Shown in pieces: positions 25,099 to 35,429 of a stretch of DNA of 64,000 nt (the first letter of the stretch is position 1; each line of letters opens with the position of its first letter). The stretch covers positions 23,997,878 through 24,061,877 of the forward strand of contig CM053269.1 in assembly GCA_028583415.1 (NCBI GenBank). Reading direction: 5' to 3'. The translations under genes were made by a program, and so were the position numbers. Below the pieces are notes generated by a model. That model had not been told where the DNA came from and did not search any database. It worked only from the letters and a program-made list of their open reading frames with translations. This DNA comes from Protea cynaroides (Eukaryota; Streptophyta; Magnoliopsida; Proteales; Proteaceae).

Positions 25099-25990
25099 CA
25101 AGTCATGAGTGGGATAGTTCTTCTCATGAGTCTTCAGTTGTCTTGAGGCATACGCAACTACTTGTTCTCCTTGCATAAGTATACATCCTAAACCCAACCT
25201 AGACGCATCAGTGTACAAGGTGAATGATTGTCCTAGAATAGGAATAGTCAAGATGGGAGCTGATATCAATCTAGCTTTTAATCTTTGAAAACCTTCTTCA
25301 CATTTGTCGGTCCAAATGAACTTTTCTCCTTTCTTAGTCAAACTGGTGAGAGGTACGGAAATTCTAGAGTAATCTTCCACAAATCGTCGGTAATATCCAG
25401 CTAGACCTAGGAAACTTCTGATTTCTGCAACACTCTTAGGTGCTTCCCATTTCACAATGGCTTCAATCTTGCTAGGATCCACTTTAATTCCTTCAGCGGA
25501 TACAACATGGCCTAAGAAAGACACCTCATCCAGCCAAAACTCACACTTTATAAATTTTGCATAAAGCTTCTCTTTTCTTAGTCGCTGTAGAGCAGCTCTT
25601 AGTTTCATGATATGAGTTTCCTTGTCTTTGGAGTAGACCAATATATCATCAATAAACACAATGACTGACGTATCCAACATATCATGGAATACCCGATTCA
25701 TGAGTTCCATAAAAGTTATGGGTGCGTTAGTCAATCCAAAAGACATGACTAAAAATTCGTAATGTCCATATCTTGTTCTGAATGCTGTCTTTGGAATATC
25801 ACCTTCCTTAATCTTCAGCTGATGGTATCTTGATCGAAGATCAATCTTGGAGAACACCTTGGCACCTTGCAACTGATCGAACAAGTGATCGATTCGAGGC
25901 AATGGGTACCGATTCTTGATTGTAAGCTTATTCAATTCTCGATAATCTATACACACAATTGAACACTACAGTCCTTCTTCTTCACAAACA
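25099..25990 (-). pseudogene. RT and partial RNase H of chromovirus A
   Basis: Ty3 RT runs from CIDYRELNKLTIKNRYPLPR through SKIDLRSRYHQLKIKEG, FGLTNAPITFMELMN and the catalytic FIDD (about 25640-25655), then connection and RNase H (DASRLGLGCILMQG) to NYPTHDLEF. There the frame leaves element sequence and reads 20 or so LTR-derived codons. The N-terminal RT border is frameshifted near 25958. RT would make cDNA from element RNA; without integrase this copy depends on others. Confidence 0.9.
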
Positions 25991-26703
25991 ATAGCGACGC
26001 TCCCCATGGTGATATGCTGGGTCTGATATAACCCTTGTCCAGTAATTCCTGTAACTGTACCTTTAGTTCCTTTAGTTCAGTAGGAGCCATTCGATAGGGT
26101 CTTTAGATAATGGTGCGGCTCTGGGTATAAGATCTATGACGAACTCTATCGCTCGGTCAGGTGATAGTCCTGGTAGTTCCTCAGGAAATACATCTGGAAA
26201 GTCATGCACAACATCAATATCCTCCATTCATGGTACTTCCTTGGTGAGGTCGACCACGGATACTAGATACCCAACTCCTCCTTTCTCGAGGCATTTTCTA
26301 GTCTTTAATGCAGAGAGGATGATTTTTCGTTTACGGGGTAGTTTGGTTCTCGTAAAACTAAACTCTGATCCTTCCTTGTCTTTAAATGTCAATTTCTTTT
26401 CTGCACATAATATGTTTGCAGAATGTCGAGCTAACCAATCCATTCCCAAGATAATGTCAAAGTCTGCCATCTCGAGTTAAATCAAGGTTGCATCCAAAAT
26501 CTTCTCGCCGATAAGAACTAGACATGGTCCATAACATTTTTCTAATTCCACTTTTATTCCCATAGGTGATCGTACAAGTAATTTGTAGTCTAAAGATCTA
26601 AGGGGTAGATTTAGCTTCTTTTCAAATGACACAGATATAAAAGAATGAGTAGCTCCAGAATCAAAGAGCACTCTGGTGGGTATGCCATTAATAGGTACGA
26701 TAC
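25991..26703 (-). pseudogene. Protease and PR-RT linker of chromovirus A
   Basis: Retropepsin motif LFDSGATHSFISVSF (about 26660-26620), then LLVRSPMGIKVELEK, a TAA at about 26476, MADFDIILGMDWLARHSAN, and the linker VVDLTKEVP, with a stop, up to the RT. The layout is identical to element B. At least three stops or shifts make it inactive. Confidence 0.85.
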
Positions 26704-26772
26704 TTGTGATTTATTTTAATTTAGTCTACATGCTCACACAAGGTAATACAAAATGAAAGGTTCAGGTCATAC
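26704..26772 (-). other. Predicted 69-bp gag-PR intron, element A (acceptor mutated)
   Basis: Donor CACAG/GTATGA is intact on the minus strand. The acceptor aligned with B's ACAG reads ACAA; the nearest AG is one base later and would shift the frame. Same position as in H and B. Confidence 0.6.
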
Positions 26773-27927
26773 CTGTGACCACTTCAAGTTTAGTCCTTCA
26801 TTATTTTGCTTTTGTTGAGGTTGGGCTATTGGAGTAGTCTTGACTGGAGTATTAAAGCCTTGAGTACGGAAGGGTTTAAATGTCTTTGTGTTCCCTCCGT
26901 TATAAGAATTTCCATTCGGCCTTTTGATACCTCTATTCTGAGCAAAGTAGCTCTCCCTCTGGCTCGATTCTAGTACTCGAGCAATTTGCACGGCTTCATT
27001 ATAAACTTTCTTTTCTAGCTCCAAAACATGCTCTCGAATGCTTCCCCTAAGTCCCATGGCGAACCTTCGGGTTTTAGTATTTTCCTCCTACATGCTAGAG
27101 GGAGCAAAGAAAAACAGCTCTTCATAACACTGTTGATATGCATCCACAGTCATCTATCCCTGATACAAACTCAGGAACTCTCTTTCCATAGCGTCTCTGA
27201 AACTTTTGGGAAAATATTTCTCGAAGAATGCCTCTTTATAGATAGCCCAGGTCAATTGGGCATGCTTGGCTAACAGATAACTCCGAGTAGACTTCCACCA
27301 GTGGTGTGCATTGTCTTTCAGCATAAATGTTGCACACAGTACTTTTTCCTCCTCATTAACCGTCATCATCATAAAATTCCTCTCCATCTCATTGATCCAG
27401 TGGGCTGGCCACAAAGGATCTGCTGGCTTGCCATTATATTCCTTAGGTTTCATTTTTAGAAAATGCTCGATCAGTCGAGAGTGGTCCAACTGATACTGAG
27501 AATAGGCCCCATACATAGGTGGTTGATACTGGTAACTGCCTTGGGCTACCTTAGGGTTCTGTACTGGAGCTTGTACAATTGGCGTTTGAGGTGCTTGGGG
27601 TACTGTGTTGCTACCCCCTAGTACTGTGCTAGCTTATCCGGCTGGTATAGGTGTAGTATGTACAGCTGAAAAAGTCATTCCCATAGCAGCTTGCATATTG
27701 GCTTGTACTTACTGTATTTGCTGCAGCTGTTGTGCCAGGTTCATAACTACTATAGCCAAATCTGTAGGTGGGGCTGGCAAGTTTGTAAGATTAGCCTGAT
27801 CATTAGCTCCTGGTGGTGTCATATTCTGATTCCCTTGTTCTTCAGGATTTTCATGGCTATCTTCCTCCCCAAGTGGTGGTGGTGGAATTGGATTACGTCC
27901 TCATCTGGTTACTCTTTGCCCGGCCAT
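26773..27927 (-). pseudogene. Gag of chromovirus A, zinc knuckle deleted
   Basis: Starts MAGQRVTR at 27927 with a TGA after eight codons. Gly/Pro/Gln-rich N-terminus, then the gag core LIEHFLKMKPKEYNGKPADP, AIYKEAFFEKYFPKSFRDAM and, beyond a stop, VYNEAVQIARVLESSQRE. Compared with B, about 110-150 bp holding the CCHC knuckle is missing between the Asn/Gln-rich tail and the intron. RNA packaging would be affected even without the stops. Confidence 0.82.
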
Positions 27928-28446
27928 TTCCTGTTCCGGTGGTGGTAGTGTTTGAAAAAATCATAGAACATGTGAGGCAATCATAATATACGTCATTCCA
28001 ATGTCAAAATCTAACTAATTAATGTAAAATTCCAATTTTCGAAGTCATTCAGTCAAAATAATGTATTTTCCATCGTAGGGTCGATGGTGGGGTCGCACTA
28101 TGTCCGACCACAGGGTATGCGACCTCACAAAACCCTGTCAGCTCACCGAGAGCCTGGGGTCGATCGTAGGGTCGGTATATGTCCTACCACAGGGTCCGAC
28201 CACACGATGTCTGTCAGCTCACCGAGAGCCTGGGGTCGATCGTGGGTTTGGTCGTGTGGTCGCATATTTAGTCAAATTTTGCGACTTCACGACCCCAAAT
28301 CAGGTTTTTAAACCCGATTTTTGGAGTCATTTCCCACTTTTTCTTTTTCCTTCAACTCAACTCGCTTCCCCTGAGTTGCTACAGTATCAACTACTTGTGT
28401 TTGGTGATTATTTCTTCCATTCATGACCTCCGCTCCGTTCCTTCAG
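27928..28446. other. Leader of A: GTCG-motif cluster and 5' exon region of antisense ORF
   Basis: 28078-28310 contains repeated 'gggtcg', 'tccgacc' and 'gcgacc' words and a ~70 bp imperfect duplication ('cagctcaccgagagcctggg' twice). It lies just upstream (plus) of a CAG/GTATTT donor at 28447. On the minus strand it is the untranslated leader of gag. Confidence 0.5.
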
Positions 28447-30111
28447 GTATTTTCTCTACTGGTCCTTATTTTTAAGCTTTCAAAACTAGGTTTTTCTCTA
28501 TTTATAGCATTTTCTTCAAATTAAAATTTTTCTAACCGTAAAAATTTGATTTTTATTAGGGGCTTTTACTATTGGCCACCCAATGGACGAAAGCCCTCAA
28601 GAAAATTTGAGTTTCATCGGTTAGTTTTTGAGAGACTTGAAATTTTTCATTTTTGACCTAATTTTTGGGATTGTTCAAAATTGTTGAAATTTCTTCGAAT
28701 TCAATCTTCATAGTTTAATTTCCAACCGTATGAGCATTGCAGGATGGTTTGAGACATATGTAAGTCCTCCTGCCCAACTGGTTGGGTGAAAAGTGAGGCT
28801 TTTGGCCAAATCACGCCGTTATAATGCCAAAATTTTGAGTTTTGCTCTAATATTCATATCTTATCTATTTGTCTGTATTTTTGCAGATAACATGGCTCGC
28901 ACCAAAGTTCTCAGAGTTCATGATCCTATCCGCTTCCGATCTAATGAAGCGGAGGCTCAGTATGCTCATTATGAGCGTAAAAAGGTGAAAGGGGGTCGCT
29001 GTGTAAACTTGGCTAGTCTAGCCTTGGTTAATATAAAGGGTGCTTTTGGTGACATGGGTTGGCTCCCCGTGATATCGTATGAGACTTGCACTTGTCCTGC
29101 TCTGGTGAAGTAGTTTTATTGCAACCTTCAGGTACTGGGTGATCCAAATGATACAGACAGGGGTAGAGAGCTCAGGATCACCAGTTATGTTAAAGGGGTG
29201 GAGATCTCCTTTAACTACTAGGAGTTGGCTGATCTCCTGGGTATTTCAAATGACGGCCCCTTGGTGTACTGTGCACCTAAGGAAACCCAGTTCCTATCTT
29301 TGATGATGCGTGCAGAGATTGATCGCCAGCTTCTTACAGATGATCGCTGGGAGATAAAGGCAATCAACCTACGGCTGGAACCTCAGGTGTATTGTAAAAT
29401 TATTTAGCACAACCTGATTCCTCAGAGTGGGCATTATGAGAGGATTTCCCAGTTGACCCAGTATCTCCTATACTGCTTCTGTACTAGGAAACCCGTCTGC
29501 CTTCCATACATTATCATCAGGACGATGATCCGTGCTACGACGCCTGGTCAGATAGGCAACCTGCCCTATGGGCGTTTGATCACTACCCTGCTCACTCGCC
29601 TGCATGTTGACTTAGTGGATGAGAGGATTCATGAGTACACCTTCTCGTTGACCTTGACTGGGAGGCCATCTGCTAGATGGGGATGCAAAATGCGTAGGTC
29701 AGTGACAAGGAGAGGAACACTATGGTGCGTCCCCGCACTAGGGTCGAGGTAGCAGACGCTGAGGCGGCAGCAGCAGCAGCAGGAGTTCATGGGGGTGATG
29801 CTGAAGATGATGATCGTATGTACATAGATGTGGACGCCATACCTCCTCCATCACCATTGCATTCCACTGGAGCTGGCCCTTCTCGGGTTCCTTTTCACTC
29901 AGCTGGTCCTTCGCACCCACCACCAGATGACGTCATGGGGTTGCTGCGTGAGATTAGGGAGGCCCAACGTGCATCTGATCAGCGGATGGCCGATCTGGCA
30001 GCTAGTCTTTAGGTGACCCAGACTCAGGTAGCATGGTTGACTAGAGTGTATGCTGAGGACTATGACCGAGTTCGTGAGGCACCTCCTCCTCCAGCACCTC
30101 CAGCTCCATGA
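28447..30111 (+). pseudogene. Antisense additional ORF of A (plant transposon protein-like), with two introns
   Basis: Opposite in strand to gag-pol. Predicted structure: donor at 28447, 17 nt exon 28743-28759, second donor GTAAGT, acceptor TTTTTGCAG at 28886, then ATG at 28892 (MARTKVLRVHDPIRFRS). The protein has the pattern of the 'putative plant transposon protein' family (I believe PF20167): RFRSNEAEAQY, FGDMGWLPVI, FYCNLQ, ITSYVKGVEISF, LADLLGI, NLIPQSGHYE, LPYGRLITTL, ending in an acidic and proline-rich tail. In-frame stops occur at about 29111, 29219, 29405 and 30010, with a frameshift near 29690. The same ORF is in B at the same place. Function unknown. Confidence 0.7.
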
Positions 30112-30392
30112 TGCATTCTTTTTACTTTTTCCTTGTACTACAGAGTAACTGTCCGGATTGTGGACTGTACTCTGATTTGGATATATATATATTGTTTTTA
30201 TTCGATGTGTATATAAAACTTGTTTCTCATCTTAATAGTGCATTATTCTCTTTCTAAATTTTGTCTCATACAACACAGGTGCTTATGGTGTGTTCTTATT
30301 ACAACTTTTAAATTTTATCCTAACTTAGTTCACAAATTTTTATGGAAGTATATCGGTTTAATAGACAGGGCCCGAGAGCTCTGATACCAAGT
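30112..30392. other. Leader between antisense ORF end and 5' LTR of A
   Basis: AT-rich, with a short (AT) run at 30181-30192. It probably holds the 3' UTR of the antisense ORF. No gene. Confidence 0.5.
30378..30389 (-). other. Primer binding site of element A
   Basis: Minus strand TGGTATCAGAGC, complementary to the 3' end of plant initiator tRNA-Met, three bases inside the LTR border. Confidence 0.9.
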
Positions 30393-32590
30393 TATCACAC
30401 CCCAATTCTGCATCAACCAGAATGGTGTGATGAACCATCTATGATCTAACGGTTCAACCAGGATCTCGAATAGGCTGTGTCCGTTTGCTTAAACCATACA
30501 CATCCACAACCATAATCAGAGTAAATAAACAATAGTGGAAGTCTTTAATACTAATGAACTAAGAATCTAACAGTGATAACATAAATAAATTATCCAATTA
30601 TCTCCAAATGATTAAGACATAAAATAAAAATAAAATAAATAAATCAATTACATCTTTTGAATAATCCAACTAATAAAACTAATCAAAGATGCATGAGTTG
30701 CACTCGCACGACGAATCATGCGACTCCATCATAGCTTCTGTATCCAGTGCCGCAACATGTCCGTACATCGAAGCATTCACATAGTCTTCTACAGTAGGAC
30801 CTGCATCATCAACTAAAAATATTCGACGTCGAAAGGGTGAGCACACATCATGGCTCAGTGAGCAAACAAAACAATACAACAAACATATGCATGCATTCAA
30901 TTCATATCTTTGGTCTGGTTCATAAGTTTGTAATATGCAATAGAAAGGATTGGTGGCCGCCACACCTCTATACACGAGTGTGTGAAGCCGCCCAATGGAT
31001 CAAACACCATTGCCATCCCACATGCACCCATCATGGAATAGAGATAGAGCTAAAGTGCCCGGATCAAACACCGCATAACACTTCCCCTGATGCCCTACCC
31101 ATACCAACACGTAAGCCCCTATTGGCGAGGGCTTGCAAACTGGGCTCGCAACTAACCAGTTCTAATGTCAAACAGTGTATCCAAGGCCTCACCCCATCAT
31201 CCCTCAATATGTCAATAGAGATAGAGCTAGAGTCTGGTGACCAGGATGAACCACAGTGTCACATCCTCCCCCTGATGCCCCACTCGCATCAAGTACACTA
31301 ACCACACACATACATTCACATGCCTATTCCTAGCATCATCATCATCATCATGTTATAAATAAACTGAATTAAATATGCATGGACAGTAATAACAGGAATA
31401 TTGGATGATATGTAAAATGCACAATACACGCATACAAGCATAGAATCATTCATGACATTGGACTCAATAAATAAAAATAGTTTATTATTAACCAATTAGT
31501 TTAGGTCTTGTTCCCCCACCTTTGATTGATAGTAGATCCTCGTTCAAGCTTTATAATTCACTCTTAGATCACTTGAAAACCTAAGAAGTTGATAGATTTT
31601 TAATTAGAATTAATTCCCATATGTTTAGACTAACAGAAACTGAGGGGTCGCAGGTGTGGCAGCACCTGTACTCTCAGTTTCTGCGACCATAGGGCGTGGG
31701 GTCGCAGGGTGGGGTCGGACATACTCTGACCACACGTGCAACCGCACCCTCCCTGAAAACTTCCCGAGGGCATGTGGTCGGACATGTGTGTCTTGTGGGG
31801 TCGGACATCATGCGACCTCACGTGCGACCACACATGTTATGGTCGACCTTTCACTCTTAATTCTATTCCTTCATGTTTGAATCCTTTGGCTTATCATCAT
31901 GGTCCTTCCTATGATTGTTCTATGGCTCAAAACTATTATTTTATACACCATCCATTGTCCACATAATTTTCTTCATGGATTCTCTTAGAATTTGTCCATG
32001 GATGGATGATTTGGGTTTCTCCTAAATCCTATCTTCTTCATGAACTATTATAGGCTCTCAATTTAACATGGAAAATATATTCATACCTTAAGCTTGCTGA
32101 GGATTCAGAGTTTCCTCTGAATTTTCTTCCTCCTTAGTCTTCCTCTTCAATTTTCCTTCTCTTCTTTCTCTTCTCTTTCTCTCACTTTTAGTTTGAGTTC
32201 TAAAAGAGTGAAAGAGGCTAAGGGAGATCTTATTTATAGAGGAAAACCCTCCATAATATGCCCTAATGAGTTTATGAAAGACCCCCCTTCGGATTAGAAA
32301 GGTTTCCTAAATTTGGTTTCTAACTGGGTTACGTGGGGTCGTAAAATGCGTCGACCATACCTTTTTAAAATGTCCGACTACACGACCTAATTTCGTGTGG
32401 TTGGACTAATTTGAGGTGTGGTCGTCACACCTGTTTAGGTATGCGACCACACACTCATAATTGACTATTTTTGGGTTGATTTAATACTGGGTCTTGTGGT
32501 TTCTTCACGCACTTGGTCCACTTGGCTTGACCATGATAGGTAGACCTGATACAAGGTGCTAAGACAGGTTAGTTTGATATGGGTCTTACA
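30393..32590 (-). repeat. 5' LTR of element A (2198 bp, complete)
   Basis: Starts (plus) TATCACACCCC, a G-to-A variant of TGTCACACCCC in the left copy, and ends GGTCTTACA. It contains the 122 nt open segment (30679-30800, minus), an ATC run (31337-31351), and two GTCG-motif clusters (31645-31850 and 32325-32460). Confidence 0.9.
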
Positions 32591-34518
32591 ATCCTAACAT
32601 CACCATGCATGCAATAGAGCATTCATGATTGAGATTAAATGAAAATAAGCATTTTTCAAGCAAAATCGACATTCAAGCATTCTAAAGACCCCTAAATTTG
32701 TTTTAGGGTACCAACCTTGTGCTCGAATGGAGCAAAACCTTCGATGTAGTATTTTTGGAGATCGTATCAAGCTTTTTGATGTTGAATCCTTATTCTCCTT
32801 TTCTCTGCTCCTTTCTCTCTTCTCACATTTCTCTCTTTCCTTCTTTTCTTTTCTTTCTTTTCTCTTCTTTTTCTTCTCTCTTTCTCCCTCTCTCCTCTCA
32901 CGTTTTTTTCTCTTCTAGCAACTAAAAAAAATCCTTCCTGCTCTTTCTCTTGGCCTATTTATCCTCTCCTCTCCTCTTTTAGAAGATCCCTTCTTTCCTT
33001 TCCTTCTTCTTTTTCTAGAAAATCCCCTCTTTCCATTTCTTCTTCTTTCCTTTTTCTCTTCCTTCCTTCTTTTCTCCTTCTAGAAAACCCTATTCTCTCA
33101 CGTTTTTTCCTTTCTTCTTTTCTTTCCTTTTTTCTTCTCCCTCTCTCTTTCCTTTTTTCCTTCTCCCTCTCTCTTTCCCACGGCCTCTCTTTCCTCTCTC
33201 TTCCCACGGCCTCTCTTTCCCCTCTCTTCCTTCCTTCTTTTCTCCTTCTAGAAAACCCTCTCCTCTTACTTTTTTCCTTTCTTCTTTTCTTTCCTTTTCT
33301 TCTTCCTTCCTCTTCTACTTCTTTCCTTCTTTTCTTCTTTTCTTTTTTTCTTGCTTCCTTCTTCTCTTCCTTCCTTCTTTTCTCCTTCTAGAAAACCCTA
33401 TTCTCTCATGTTTTTCCTTTCTTCTTTTTCTTTCCTTTTTTTCTTCTCCCTCTCTCTTTCTTTTTTTCCTTCTCCCTCTCTCTTTCCCACGGCCTCGCTT
33501 TCCTCTCTCTTCTTCTCTAAGTCTCTCCTCACGGCCTCTCTTTCCTAAACTGGTTTAATTTGAACTAAGTTGGGTTAAACTGGTTTGAACCAAATTTGAT
33601 TTTTTTCTATCATTTTATAGTCCATTTCTGACACAATTCCACATGGAATTTTTTGATAGCCCCTATTCAAATTTTCTACATTCACTTTGTAGAACACTAA
33701 AAATGAGGAATATTAGAACTTGAATCACCTCATTTGGAAATAAAATGGCCAACTTATGAATTTCTGAAGTTTAAGCGGGTCAATTATCGATAATTTGGCT
33801 AACCATTTTGCATGGGATCTTTCGGAGACTTCTATCGGCAATCCTTTACATTCACTTTGTAGTAGTAAAAATGAAACATATTGAAACTAAAATCACCTGA
33901 TTTGGATGTGGGGTTACCAAAATATGAATTTTTAAAGATTAAATGACCATTTCCATGTGTAATTTTGCATGGGACTCTTTGGAGACTTCTACCCTAGATT
34001 TTTCATGTCCACTTTGTAGAACATCACAAATGAAGAAAAATGGCCTTGGAATTATCTGAATTCGACGTAGAACGGCAAAGATATAAAGCTTTGAAGTTTT
34101 ATCGATAATTTTACATGAAAGCTTGCATGGGGCCCACTGGTGATCTTTGCCTGGGATTTTTCATGTCCACTTTGAAGAGGACTAAAAATAAGGAATATTG
34201 GCCTTTGAATCATCCAATTCTGATTTCAGATGACCAAGATATGATGATTTGAAGTTTAAATGATAATGCATGCATCATACGATAATTACGTAAATGCCCT
34301 TGCAGTTTCAAACTGTGATATCTTCCTTGTTTGATGTCAGAATTTGATGATTCCAGTCTCATTTTGAAGATAATTTCACGACTTATATATCCAAGTAGGT
34401 AATATCCTATGATCCTGCTGTGGGGTTCATTAGAGAATCACAAACCTTTGGGTTAAAAGCCAGAAACCTGCCATATGGGTTTACTTATGCTGATGGTAGC
34501 AAAAATGGGGTGCTTACA
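32591..34518 (-). repeat. 3' LTR of element C, part 2
   Basis: Continues the LTR after element A. Holds a ~760 bp polypyrimidine block (32790-33548, ct-rich, with 'tctagaaaaccct' repeats), then AT-rich sequence to GGTGCTTACA. The minus-strand LTR start is TGTAAGCACCCC. ORFs in the pyrimidine block are compositional artefacts. Confidence 0.87.
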
Positions 34519-34532
34519 GATGTCCCTCTTTA
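34519..34532 (-). promoter_or_regulatory. Polypurine tract of element C
   Basis: Minus strand AAAGAGGGACATC abuts the LTR start TGTAAG. Plus-strand primer site. Confidence 0.7.
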
Positions 34533-34724
34533 GCCAAGATTGTTACCAATTGAAGGCCAAAGACAAAAGAACCACATTTTTGGATATGAGTGAAAATGCT
34601 TATTGGGCTGCACTTAGGGTAATTTGTCCTAAACTGCCTACGTATTCTAAGGGTGTCCTAGAAATCAAGCCCAGAACGTAGTTCGACTGGAAAAAAGGTT
34701 TGTTCTTCTTGAAAAATTAGTGAT

Positions 34725-35160
34725 TGTTCTTCTTGTATGAAGCTAGGCTATGATTACAAGGCTCATTTATAAGCTGGGAACCTCTTCTTGCTGAGGTGAG
34801 ACTCATGATGCAAGGTATGCGCGGGCTTGAACCTGACTTGATCCATTTGTAGGCTGATAAACCTCTTCTTATATGAAGCTAGTCTATGAATACAAGGTTC
34901 ATTTGTAGGCTAGGAACCCCTTCTTACTAAGGTGAGACTCATGATGCAAGGTACGTGCGGGCTTGAACCCGACTTGATCCATTTGTAGGCTGATAAACCT
35001 CTTCTTGTACGAAGCTAGGCTATGAATACAAGGCTGGTTTGTAGGCTTGGAACCTCTTCTTGTATGGAGCTAGGCTGTGAATACAAGGCTGGTTTGTAGG
35101 TTTGGAACCTCTTCTTGTATGGAGCTAGGCTGTGAATACAAGGCTGGTTGTACGAGCTTG
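34725..35160 (-). repeat. 3' UTR tandem repeats of element C
   Basis: A ~135 bp unit ('ggctgataaacctcttctt' at about 34852 and 34988, with 'ggtgagactcatgatgcaag' between) passes into a ~55 bp unit ('aacctcttcttgtatggagc' at 35050 and 35105). Both share 'aacctcttctt' and 'gaatacaagg', so the long unit is a higher-order form. Confidence 0.85.
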
Positions 35161-35429
35161 GGCTCGACTTTGATTTGTCTAGATGGAGGACTTGCTGTCT
35201 TTTCTTTGATTGAACTGAAGCTCTTTTGATTGAGATTCAGGTTTGAGTACCTGCACTTATCAGAATATTAAAAATTTCATAGAGCATGTTATAATGATCA
35301 TTTCTAATGGGATGGGGAAACAAATGTTTCTTTGTTGAATTTAAAGAGACATAGTTCATGAAATACACTGGAATTCAAAAAAACCTAAAATGCTATTGGT
35401 TTCTTGATTGGTGCAAATCTAGGGAGTGT

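Larger units (their letters stand above)
23245..32590 (-). mobile_element. Chromovirus A (Tekay-like), nested in element C's LTR
   Basis: Flanked by ATCCT, with termini TGTAAGACC.../...GGGTGTGACA on the minus strand. It has a 5' LTR (32590-30393), a tRNA-iMet type PBS, an antisense ORF in the leader, gag, intron, protease and RT. A deletion at about 25098 then joins RNase H directly to the middle of the 3' LTR, so integrase, chromodomain and polypurine tract are missing. Non-autonomous. Confidence 0.9.

Noticed and set aside
32719..33548. Ser/Phe/Leu-rich and Lys/Glu/Arg-rich frames (also 48323-49084)
   Set aside because: Composition artefacts of the polypyrimidine block of element C's LTR.
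34475..34681. Plus-strand frame across the LTR border of C
   Set aside because: Crosses LTR end and polypurine tract; chance frame.
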